Assembly (NCBI RefSeq): GCF_007655135.1 | Contig: NC_045131.1 | Span: forward strand, 20,072,001 to 20,136,000 | Length of the DNA: 64,000 bases | Direction: 5' to 3' | Origin: Punica granatum | Lineage: Eukaryota; Streptophyta; Magnoliopsida; Myrtales; Lythraceae | Shown here: in pieces, positions 22,618 to 34,100 of the stretch | Layout: every line of letters begins with the position of its first letter | Numbering within the stretch: the stretch's first letter is position 1 | The notes under the pieces: model-generated | Told to the model about the DNA's origin: nothing | The model's input: the letters and a program-made list of their open reading frames with translations, nothing else | Database searches by the model: none | Program-made: the position numbers and the translations under genes

Positions 22618-24221
22618 GTGAAGCTAATGAGCAATTAAGCAAAACAAAGCACCATTAAGGGCCTCATTAATGAAGGTCGGTTGCCCTAATGGAGATGAGG
22701 ATGAATGTCATCCAAGTATCTTGATGAGGAAGAGCCAAGAAGCATTAATGGAGGTGGAGTTAATGGCTTGAGTGTTGACTTGGAAGACCAAAGATATTTT
22801 GGGCTAGGTGAGGGCAAGAGAGGAAAGGGGAAAAGGCCGAAAAGTTTGGGGCAAAGGGCGGTTGCCCTTGGGCAGCCCGTGGGTCCCACGGCTTGTGAGG
22901 AGAAACCGGGAAAAGACTCGGGTCTCGATTGGTCGCGTATTCGAAGTTCGTGGTTCGAATTGAACGTCGAATTGTCTGTATACGCGTGAAAACGGAGTTA
23001 ATGAGCCCAAGATTGACATTTTCTATTGAGAAATGTCTCGGATGTGTGTGGGGCTCGGGAGCCGATTTTGCCCATTGCAAGTGATCGGGGCGAAGTTGTC
23101 CGCTTCTGACAGCATATCCCGTGTCTGCATCTCATGTTGGTCATTTTGGCATAAGTTGTCAAACCACGTGAACAATCATCCCTTAAGCCGGTAATGCTAA
23201 CGTGGGGCCGGAGACGTCCTAGGAGGCCGAGACTGGTTTTCTCAAGATGACTTCTGAGTTGCTTGGGCACTCCGGAGATTACTGTAATCTCTGTTTGTCA
23301 AGATTAGACCTCCAAGGACTTGAAGAGCGTATCTGAGACCTCTAAAGCACTGTTTGAGAGATCTAGATGAGTTGTGTGAATTATTCCGACGACTCCACAT
23401 TGAGCCTTAAGAAGGCTAGCATTGTGTAACGTAAGCATTCGGCGTCAAATTTCCCCAAAGAGGACCTCCGGATATGGATTTCCACTGAAAATGGTCATTT
23501 CCGCTCTTCGGAGGTTACTCGGGAAACCGCGAAGGGTTTTGCTGTCTGTTTTGCCCAATTGTGAATGTCTGCTAGAGTTTTCTGGGCAATGCAGTATGAA
23601 CTTCGTTTGCCGTAATTCCATCAGACCCTTCTCCGGCTATGCTCTTCTGAAGAGGGGTATGCTTGTTTTGCCGTTCGGAAGTCATTTGAAGTGTCTGTGT
23701 GACTTCCAAAAGACAATCTGAAGCATTGTTCCTACTCTGTGTGCTGATGGGGCATGGCCGCGTCTGATATTTGGAATTAACTTTTCTCTAGGAAACCGGC
23801 ATTTTTGGACTTCCACTGAAAAGTTGTCTGTATACAGAAAGTTGTTCTGTATAGAACAGATGATTTGCAAAATGCCTTTGGGGACACTCTTCATCTATTT
23901 GGCACTGGTGTGGATTTTTGGAGTCCAATATTCACTATCTTCCGATGACCGAGCGAACTATCGGAAAATAGTGCCGTCCGTGTAATACACTGAAAACGCC
24001 GGTTTTGGACATTGTTGAGTTCTTTGGTCGCTCTGTTCCCCTTTGGTGACCCCTAGAGTCCTTCTGTCATGTCCATGGGCCATTTGCTCAATTTTGCCAA
24101 CTTGAGGATGAATAGTGATTTCTTGCTCTGCCGAGCCGTTTTCTGTATTCTGCTCAAGTCGTGGCTTGGGTCATTGCTAATATCATTGTTTGGAATGGTG
24201 AGCCAAAATGGGGTGCTGACA

Positions 24222-24226
24222 AATAA
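24222..24226. repeat. Target-site duplication AATAA, right copy
   Basis: Exact match to 7890-7894. Confidence 0.95.
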
Positions 24227-24230
24227 TCAT

Positions 24231-26586
24231 TGTGCGCACCCGAATTTCGTCTCGTCGGGGCACGCATGCGCGCGCCTAAGCAAACGCAGCTTGGGAGCAT
24301 CCACCTTCCCGGAGACGCGCGACGAGCGCACGTGAGAAGGAGTCGCCACTTACTGTTTACGACCCGTAGGTCGAGGGCCGTTGAGTCGCCCGGATCTAGG
24401 GGTACGGGGTACACCTAAATGCTAAGGCAATGGTCATACGGAACCGGAAATTCCGAATTCGGGGGTTCTATTACGTGCGGGCCTATATCCCGCACGCCCT
24501 TTCGGTACTCTAGTTTGCTAGGCTTGCCGTTTTGTTTATTTACCGCGTGATTTAGGGTTGCGCTGGACTCGCCCGTTTTGACACCGTAAATTCGATGAAT
24601 CGATCAAGTTGAACCAAGAATCCAAAGATGAGTAGGCTTGTGCATCGAGGTATCGGTTCACTATCTTAGCTTTACAGTTCATCGAACCGTGATGGCCGAT
24701 TCCCTGCGCGAGCCGAAACCGCGAGTATTCGAGCTTACTCATCTCTCGGTGATAATAGACCGACTTGACCGGTTCGACACTCGGACCTCTCGCTCGCCGA
24801 CCGGGGATCCTTACAAGTGACTGAGTGAATATACAAATAAAATCCTCCTAATGTTCTCTCGAATAATTACAAAGGATAACTGAATAAGTAAATGGATCCC
24901 GATCGGTTTGCATTGGGCCAATATTCCGCTCCGGCTCACCGAGTGTTTTTGAATAACCGATAAACAAATTAAGGCAATGCGGGCTCAAGAAGCCGGGGGT
25001 CGGGTCCGATCTGTCCAACGGTTTACGGGAGAACCGGTCGGCTCTCGCTGTATTCGATGGGTCGATCGAGTTCCCGGGTGATATCTAAACCCGTTTCACG
25101 CGTCCAATCCAAATTTGCCTTCCACATAGGCCGCATTCGGAGTGTGACGGTGAATCGAGGCTAGATCTCATTCCGCACTCGGGTTGCACGCACTCAGTGA
25201 GTTAGGAGGCGTTGGACCTCGTGTTCGGTGATTTGGGGCGTTGGACCCCGTGCAACACGTAACCTATGGGCTCGGACCCGAACCGCAACAAATCAGCAAA
25301 AACAAATGGAAAACAGAAGGAAGCTGATAAAACCAATGGAAAACAGATAACAACTGACAAACGTAGATGAATACAGACAAGCGGTGTATTAAGTCGAATG
25401 TACGTGATTTAATCAGTTATTAACCGGGGTTGATTAACAAACAATGTATCTAACCTAGGCAAACATAGAGGGCGGGCTAGAATATGGTTTTAAGTCAATT
25501 ATATGTGTGTGTGTGTTTTATGACTCTTATTCGGTTAAGTGTCACTGCGGTTTTACCGAATTAGCCCAAACTCGTGTTTTGACTCTAGATTGGAATCTAT
25601 CATTCCGCCTATCCATTATCTAGTGTTTGATTAGGTCGGATGTACGATTAGTCCGATTCTTTGTGCTTTATAACTGAAATAAAATGCTTCCCACCGAATC
25701 TACAATGGGAAGGTGGAAACACCGAAAGTGGATGGAATGGGCCGCGCGAATAAGACTCGCACCCGGACGGGTTGCCCTTTTCTGTCCATAGATCGAGGTG
25801 TTTCCGACTCCCTAAAGCCTAGGATATCGGTGAATCACGGAATGACGACTATGCCCTTGAGTGGTAAAACATGTGATGTTCATATATAAATTAAAGATCG
25901 TGTGACACGAAGAGGTCTAAAGAGGACTCGCGCATCTCGACTCGAGCCGCCTCAAATTGGGCCCGGACCCGAGTCGTGGCACGTGAGTATTCCCTAGACA
26001 TTAATTCTACTCGTGTTACACGACTCGGTATTTTGAAATTGTGAATTTTTAATGGAGAAGGGCATTCTCGCCGTTCCGTGAATCATCGATGCGTTTGCGA
26101 ATTAATAACCAATTTACCCGATTATTTAGTCTAAGTGATTTACTTAGCTGAATGATACGTCCCGTTTATCCCATTTGTGAGATTTTTCTATATTTATTAT
26201 TCCATGTTGCGATTATGGTTTTAACCGGAGCGTCCGGGTCTAACATGTCCAATACATAATTTAGATTCGTTCATCAACTAAAAGATAACATACCCACGAA
26301 CAATTCCAAGGGCCGGTTTTAAAGTGACAATAGAAACCTATCCTCACTCAAAGGGGGTCTCAAAGCTTTCGGCCATCCCCTAAGAGTAATCGGCCGAATG
26401 CTCGGTGACTCACTACGAGTGTCGATGGGCTTCCGTGTCACTTCTAACCGGCTCTTGCATGCATAACGTAACGTGCACACGAGGGTAACACACATATCTT
26501 TAAGCCAATCATCAACATGATCCCGATTACACAAATGAACGCGCAAACCTAATATGAACACCATGTTTAAAGAATTAACGAAGCGC
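24231..26586 (-). mobile_element. P-type LTR fragment (minus strand)
   Basis: It starts TGTGCGCACCCGAATTTCG, the inverted end of a P-type LTR, and runs inverted through the U5 region (reverse complement of roughly 6382 back to 4000). At 26586 it is cut by an M-type LTR. The remaining half should lie beyond the window. The expected duplication is ATCAT (24226-24230). Confidence 0.87.
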
Positions 26587-27957
26587 TGTACGGACCCGAA
26601 TCTGGACTCTCGTCGGGGCCCGCATTGCGCGCTTTTGGATCGCGCGGCTTGGGCGGAATATCCACCTTCCCGTGGGGACGCGTGTCGGACGCGCGTGAGA
26701 GAAGAAGTCGCCACTTATCATTTTACGACCCGAAGGTCGAGGGCGGATAAGTTACCTAGGGTTTAGGGGTATGGAACACCTAGTTTGTTGTTAAGGCATT
26801 GATCTGTGCGGAACCGGAAAATCCGTGTTTGGGGGTTCATGTTACGTGCGGGCCTATATCCCGCACGCTCTTTCGGTACTCTGGTTTGCTAGGCTTGCAT
26901 GTTTTATGATTTACCGCATGAATTAAGCTGCACTCGGCTCGCACGTTTTGACATCGAAGATTCGGTGAATTAAACGATGTCGGTTGAGAAGCCGAGAGAG
27001 AAGTAAACCAATATGTCGGGGAGTTGGTTCACAATCTTGTGTTACAGTTCATCGAACCATGGAGGTTGAATCCCTGCGTGAACCAAAACCGCGAGATCTT
27101 GGATTTACTTGTGTCTGGGCAAGCATTAGACCGATTCGATTAATTCGACTCAAGGACCGTTCGCTCACCGACTGGAATTCTTACAGAACAAATGTACAAA
27201 GTAAAAGTCCTTACAATGCTCTCGAAAACAATAAATAAAAATTACAAATGGCCGAATTCCAATCGACTCGCGTTCGGTTATTATTCCGCTCTAATTCACC
27301 GTGAGTTTAGGAAAAAGACCGAAGAACTGAAATTCAATGTACGCTCTCACTGAACTGGGCGTTGGACCCTGTGAGTGTTGATTAGGGTGTTGGACCCTGT
27401 GATCGATGATTAGGGCATTGAACCCTAATATTATTCGGCCTAGGGATCAGGCTCGACCCGCATGGCAAACAGATGCGGAAAGATAACATACAACATGTTA
27501 ATAACAGACAAAGTGTTTGTTATTGTCGTATTTACGTGAATTAACAGATTATTAACCCAGGGGTGTTTTTGCAAGCAAATGCCATATGCTAAACAATCAA
27601 ACATGTGCCAATATTTTAGCATTCGGCTTTGTTTTGAGAACTTGACAAAGAGAGTAAAATCTCAGGTGTGTGGATTGCTTTTACAGTTGTTCCGTATTGT
27701 GACACTGAATTACCACTGAATTAACCAAACTCGTGTTTTGACTCTAGATTTGGAATCTAGAATTCCTCCTAACCCTTATCTAGTGTTTGGTTAGGTCGAG
27801 TGAAAGGTTAATCAGCATTTTGCATGTTTTCTGACAGAGATAACCGTTCTAGTTACCATGACAGAAACTCATCAGTTAGATAAGAAAAGGCTATGCAGAT
27901 GAACCTGCACCTGAACAGGTAGCCCGTTCTTATCTCGTACTGTAGTGTTTCTGTCAT
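26587..27957 (-). mobile_element. M-type LTR fragment (minus strand)
   Basis: It starts TGTACGGACCCGAATCTGG, matches the first 1.37 kb of the M-type LTR, and stops at GTTTCTGTCAT where the giant element begins. Left flank AGCGC (26582-26586) is its presumed duplication; the other side lies beyond position 64000. Confidence 0.87.
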
Positions 27958-29262
27958 TGTCAGCACCCCATTCTGGCCCACCGGCTTCCCGCACGAGGAT
28001 TCCCGACCGAAGCTCGGGACACGATTCCTCGCCCGGCAATCAAGGGGCGAATAGGCAGGCACGGGGTCACGAACAACGGGAGAAGAGCTAGGTTACTGAG
28101 AAAGACGGAGGAAAGCCATTGGAAGAACGAGCGGACAAAGAACCCCGAAATGGCGGAGCTGGCACTATGGCACTATTCATCACCGAGTCACCGAAGCACC
28201 GAAAGGTGCCCAATATGGGACTCCAAAAATCTCTCTCAGTGCCAAAGTGACCAGCGGCACGTCCGGACGCATTTCTGGGGCAAGCCACATGAGCCGGGAC
28301 ACCCCGGTCTCTCACGGACGCCTTTTCTTACAGAGCTCCCGGGGCCCGACCCACTGACAAGTAAACGGCACTCGGAAACGGGCCTACAGGCACCCAAGGA
28401 CCACCGAAATCGGAGAACAAGCCTCAGATGACCTACTGGACCTCGACTTGGTTTCCCGAGGGACGTTCCAGTGGTCACGAACGCCTCCCGACGAGCCTTC
28501 GGGGCATGTCCACAGGAAACAGAGATCACAACGATCCCCGAGCACCTCAAGCAGGGAACACTGAGAAAATCCCGGTCACAAGTCCCTAGACCTCCCCGGG
28601 CCAACAGTCTTCGGTTGGAGACGACGAGCCAACGATCCCCCACGAGGCAAAAGGGTCACCGAAACGAACATTAAGGCGCACAAAGAGCAATCGGGGACCG
28701 GGGACGCTCAACTCCACTCCGAATATCCAAACAGGGCAAAACCGACTTTCGAGGCGCCGAGTCGCCCGAACGTTCGTTCACGCGACGCATGACGATATTA
28801 GACTCATTCAAATCCTCGTAGTTCAAGCATTCCAAATCTTCAAATTAATTGGACATCGGAAGTCGGATGCGAGCTCAATCAAGTTTCAAGCGTTTTCCGG
28901 CTTTTCTCTCAATCGAATGGGACCCACAGCTCAGCCAAGCCGAGCCATCAAGCCACGGCTCAACCCCAAGCCACGGCTCGCCCACAACCAGCCACGGCTT
29001 CGACGTGACAGCCCCAAGCCACGGCTGGATCCCTCATGGCCGGCGGCTCCAAGCTCCAAGAGCTTCCCTCCACCATCCATTTCAAATCTTCTTACACACT
29101 TACATCCATCCATCACTTCCTATCACACCCATCACTCCCCTTTGCTTTCCCTACACTCAACATGACTCTTGCCCCTCCCTAATCCTCCCTCAAAATTCGG
29201 CAGCCCTAGCTTAGGCCTCAAAACCGCAATTAGTTTCCTCTAATCATCCCGTTAGTCATCCC

Positions 29263-29269
29263 TACAAAG
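29263..29269 (+). promoter_or_regulatory. Degenerate LTR TATA box (TACAAAG)
   Basis: CCTACAAAGC stands where the solo LTR at 31156 has CCTATAAAGC. The 3' LTR (62043-62049) shows the same base, so the change predates this insertion. Confidence 0.5.
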
Positions 29270-31150
29270 CTTCCAACATCATTAGTTCTAATCACTTCTT
29301 CATTCTCACTCTCTCTCAAGCCAACTTCTCTCTAAAATCCTCTCAACCTCCAGCCCTCATCGAAGTTCCGTCCAGCCCCTTACCAAGGCCGAAACCGGCC
29401 AAAACCGCCGGAAAACCGCTCGGTATTCCGGTAGCCACCTGACCCGACTTAAGCCAAAAATTATCAAACTTCCTAGCCTACATATTTTCTACCCCCTAAG
29501 TCCATTTCCGGGCTTAGATTTCCCATTCGAAGCCTCTGATACCGAGTTCTAGTCACATGAAGAATCGGGTCTCCTAGGCGTCACCCGCGTGCCCCGGACA
29601 TCTCCACGCGTGCCATTTCTTCCCACGACTTCGGAGAGTCGTGCCATCACGTTCAAAGGGTTCCTCACTACCCTCACCCTCTCTCGTGAAGAGGTGGTCA
29701 CGATCCGAGGGCCGATCAACCGTGCACAACCACCGTTTCACCCGTTTCTCCTTTACCGGGTTCACCCGACTCTTACCGAACTTTATCTCACATTTTCGGG
29801 TTTGTTCAGGCCTTGGCACGCTCGGGTCTGCCCATGGTCATCTAGATCTGTCTCTTAGGAGTCCAACGAGCTCGACCACGCACCGTGCCGTGACCGGAGT
29901 AAGCGTGCCGACCCGTTTTTCCCCAATCTGCCGCAGCCGCTGCCTTACGGGTACCTACTGCCCGTAACTTCCAGCCGAGTCTAGCGACTCTCAAGGCCGC
30001 TTCCCCGACTCTTTTCCTCGTATACCGGGGCTAGGTAACGTTCCTTTACGATCTATACAAGTTAGAATCTTCGATCCTTACTCGTAGGAAGTATTCGTGT
30101 GTTTTAAAGACCCGAAATGCATGCAAGTTCCCATTTTTCTTTCGGATCTATCTCTTCCATGCACTTTCATGCAACGTACGTCCATTATATTCTCATGCAC
30201 GACCATGCCGTGTCTATATGATGTCCAAGCTTGCGTGCCATGACGGGAAATGACTCGGATCCGGAGGGAAGAGGTCCCCTTGGCCACGGGTTGAGCCACG
30301 GGACTCACGGCCGAGTCTCTAGGGAGAGACCCGTGAGCTTCCTTGGCCTACTCGCGGCTAGGTTGGTCTCCTCCTTCTCGAAAGGGGTTGGTTCCCATGT
30401 GTTTTATCATTAATCATAGTTAACGTGATAGCATGACGGAAAAAGGCTCGAATCGGGGCCGGAGAAGTCTTCCCAACTCGCGTGAGCCATGGAAGCTCAC
30501 AGCCTTCCTTGGAGGAATAGGGCCGAGAGCTTCTTTGGGCCACACAAGTCCGAGAGGCTTTCTTCCGCCTCGAGATGGGTCGATTCTCGTGTTTTTATTT
30601 ATTTCGTTATTATTTGAGTCAAGATCGTCTTGCTATTTCCATTCAAATATCTCGATTCATGTGTGTTTGTGTGATTCCATGCAATTATGGTCGTGACGGT
30701 ATTAAGATGACTAGAACATGTGTTATTATCATGATTAACGTGTTGTGCATGCAAGGAACGATCCGAAATGGCGCGCAAAACTCGAGACGAGTCAAGGGTC
30801 ACTCGGCTTCTTCCTTTAGGAGGTGGCCGAGAGTCCCCCGACCCCTCCCGAGTTTAAGCCGACCTCCCTAGTCGTTTCGAACCACTCCTTGGAATTGGAT
30901 GTCTTAATGTCCGAATCTTATTGTTAGCTATATGGTAGATACGTAATTGACGTGTTGGTTTTGGATAATCACTCACCGAACTCAATACCCATAATGTCGG
31001 GCCACCATCATCGAATAATTTCACAAACGGAGAAACGGGACGTATCATTCGGTTAATTAAATCACTTGGACTAAATAATTGGACAAATTGAATATTAATT
31101 CGTAAACGTATCGATGGTCCATGGAACGGCGGAAATGCCCTTTTCCTTAA

Positions 31151-31155
31151 AAGCT
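31151..31155. repeat. Target-site duplication AAGCT, left copy
   Basis: Directly before TGTCAGC of the nested LTR; repeated at 36192-36196. The uninterrupted 3' LTR reads AAAAGCTTATAATTTC at this point. Confidence 0.95.
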
Positions 31156-34100
31156 TGTCAGCACCCCATTTTGGCCCACCGGCTTCCCACGCGAGGATTT
31201 CCGACAGAGGCCCGGGACACTATTCATCACCCGGCAATCAGAGACAAGTAGGCGAGCATGGGGTCATGAGCAATAGGAGAAGAGCACGGTCTACTGAGAA
31301 AAGCGGAGGAAAGCCATCGGAAGAACGAACGAACAAGGAATCCCCGAAACGACGGAGCTGACACTGTGGTACTATTCATCATCGAGTCACCGAAGCACCG
31401 AAAGGTGCCCAATATGGGACTCCAAAAATCCCTCCTAGTGCCAAAGTGACCAATGACACGTCCGGGCGCATTTCCGGGGCATCCTGCTTAAGCCAAGACA
31501 CCCTGATCCCTCACGGACGCCTTTTCTAACAGAGCTCCCGGGGTTTGCCCCACTAACAAGCAAACGGCCCCTCAAAACGGGCTTACAGGCATCCAGGGAC
31601 CACCAGGGCCGGGGAACAAGCTTCAGACAACCTTCCGGAACTCGACTCGGTCTCCCAAGCTACGTTTCAGTGGGCACGAACGTCTCCCGGCGAACCTTCG
31701 GGGCATTTCCACGGAAAACAGAGATCGCAACGATTTCCGGGAAACTCACAACGATCCCCGAGCACCTCAAGACATTCAGGGCACACTGAGAAAACCCCGG
31801 TCAAAGTCCCTAGGTCTTCCCGGGACAACGGTCCCCGACCGAGGACGACGAGCCAACAATCACTCACGGGGCAAAAGGATCGCCAAAGCAAATGCAAGGA
31901 TGCACAAAGGTCAATCGGGGGTCGAGGGGCACTAAACTCCACTCCGAATGTCCAAACGAGGCAAAACCGACTTTCGAGGCGTCGAGTCGCCCGATCGTTC
32001 GTCCACACGATGCATGGCGATATTGGGCTCGTTCAAATTCTCGTAGTTCAAGCATTCCAAATCTTCAAATTAATTGGACATCGGAGGTCGGATGCAAGCT
32101 CAATCGGGTTTCAAGCATTTTCCGGCTTTTCTCTCAATCGAACGGGACCCACAGCTCAGCCAAACCAAGCCACCAAGCCGCGGCTCAACCCCAAGCCACG
32201 GCTCAAATCCTCAAGCCGCGGCTCAGCCGCAATAAGCCACGGCTTGCCCCTATGGCCGGCGGCTCAAGCTTCCTCCCACCACAAAATTCAAATCTTCTTA
32301 CCCCTCTTGCACATCCATCACTTCCTCTTACACATCCATCACACCTATCACCCTCCTTTGCCTTCCCCTACACTCAACATGACATTTTCCCCTCATCAAT
32401 GCCCCTCTAATTTCGGCAGCCCACTAATCCCCCCCTAACTGCACTTAGCTTCTCTTAATCGGGCCATTAGCCTAGCCTATAAAGCCCCTTTCACCATTAG
32501 GCCTAAGGACTTCTCCATTCTCCTTCTCTCTCAAGCCAATCTCTCTCCAAAAACCTCTCAAGCTCCAGCCCTTTCCCTCACTTTCGTTCAGCCCGTGCCA
32601 AGGCCGAAACTGGCTAGAACCGCCGGAAAACCACCCGGTATTCCGGTAACCACCCGACCCGACTTAAGCCAAAAATCATCAAACTTCCTAGCCTACATAT
32701 TTTCCACCCCCTAAGTCCATTTCCGGGCTTAGATTTTCGATTTGAGGCAACACCCCGTTCCAGCCGTGAGATCTTTCGGGTCCCGAGACTTCCCTAGCCG
32801 CGCACACCGAGCAATCCACGTGCCATTTTTTCCCACTACTTCGGCGAGTCGTGCCATCACGTTCAAAGGGTTCCTCACAACCCTCACTCTCCCCCGTGAA
32901 GAGGTGGTCAAGGTCCGAGGGCCGATCAACCATGCACAACCGCCATTCACCCGTTTCTCTCTAACCGGGTTTTCCTCATTTTTATCGAGTTTTCTCACAT
33001 TTTCGGGTTTGTTCAGGCCTTGGAACGCTCGGGTCTGCCCATGGTCGGGTAGATCCGCCTCTTAGGAGTCCAACGAGCCCGACCTCGCACCGTGCCGTGA
33101 CCGGAGCAAGCGTGCCGACCCGTTTTTCCACGGACTGCCGCGGCTGCCAACTTACGGGTCCCTCACCCGTAGCCGCCCATCCGAGTCTCGCGACTCCCAC
33201 GGCCGCTTCCCCGACTCTTTCCCTCGTGTAACGAGGCTAGGTAACATTCCTTACGACTTAGATGAGCTAAGATCCTCGATGTTTGCTTTTAAGAAATGAC
33301 AATGTGACTTAGAGGGCCGGAATACATGAAAGTTGACGTTTTTCCTTTAGATCCGTGACTCCCATGCATGCCCATGCAACGTACGTGTGTTATATTCGCT
33401 CGTATGACCGTGCTATGTATGTATGACGTTCGAGCTCACGCGCCATGACGGGAGTCGACCTAGATCCGGGCGGGAGAGGCTCTCTTGGCCACGGATTCGG
33501 CCATGGAGCTCACGGCCAAGTCTCTAGGGAGAGACCCGTGAGTCTCCTTGGCCCACCCGAGGCTAGGGTGGTCTCCCCTCTCCGGAAAGGGGTCGATTCC
33601 TATATTTTTTTTTTATCGTTAATCATGTGTAATATGATGGTATAAAAGGAAGAGGTCCGAATCGGGGTCGGAGAAACTTTTCCCGACTCGCATGAGCCAC
33701 GGAGCTCACGGCCCTACTTGGAAGAGTGTGGCCGAGAGCTTCCTTGGGCCGTATGGGTCCGGGGAACCTTCTCCCGCCTCGAGACGGGTCGATTCCCGCG
33801 TTTTATTCATTTTGTTATCACATGAGCCGGTGCCATCCTCGTTTGCTCCAATGAATGTCTTGTTCGTGCACGTTGATATGTTCGCTCGCGCATTTATGAT
33901 CGTAGCTATTTTGATTCGGTTGAAATTTGTAATGTTACCATATTTGATGTATTATGCATGTAAGAAATAATTAGAATCGGCGTGGGAGATTACCCGTAAC
34001 TCGAGTCGGGTCGGGGAGACCACTTGGCTCGTCTCTTTGGGGATCGGCCGAATGCTTCCGGACCTTTCCCGAGTCTAGGGTGACCTCCTTAGCCGTTTCG

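Larger units (their letters stand above)
7895..24221 (-). mobile_element. Complete non-autonomous LTR retrotransposon (LARD-like), 16.3 kb
   Basis: Two 5.2-kb minus-strand LTRs (7895-13138 and 19003-24221) flank 5.86 kb of interior with perfect AATAA duplications. The interior has a PBS next to the right (5') LTR and a polypurine tract next to the left (3') LTR. No gag, protease, RT or integrase motif is present on either strand, so it must use proteins in trans. The leader and terminal region match the giant coding element at 38009-38590 and 60650-60711. Long noncoding interior and long LTRs fit the class called large retrotransposon derivatives. The LTR pair is nearly identical, so the insertion is young. 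Confidence 0.93.
19003..24221 (-). mobile_element. 5' LTR of the non-autonomous element (5,219 bp)
   Basis: It starts TGTACGGACCCGAATG next to the PBS and ends GGGGTGCTGACA. It is collinear with 7895-13138 at an offset of 11108 on the left and 11083 on the right of the minisatellite. No coding region is supported; the longest open frames are also present antisense in other LTR copies. Confidence 0.95.
27958..31155 (+). mobile_element. 5' LTR of giant element, part 1
   Basis: It starts TGTCAGCACCCCATTCTGG and matches 60712-63950. Differences from the 3' LTR include scattered substitutions (several within the first 130 bp) and two indels of roughly 10 and 20-odd bp, so it is older than the 16.3-kb element. 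Interrupted after AAGCT at 31155. Confidence 0.92.
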
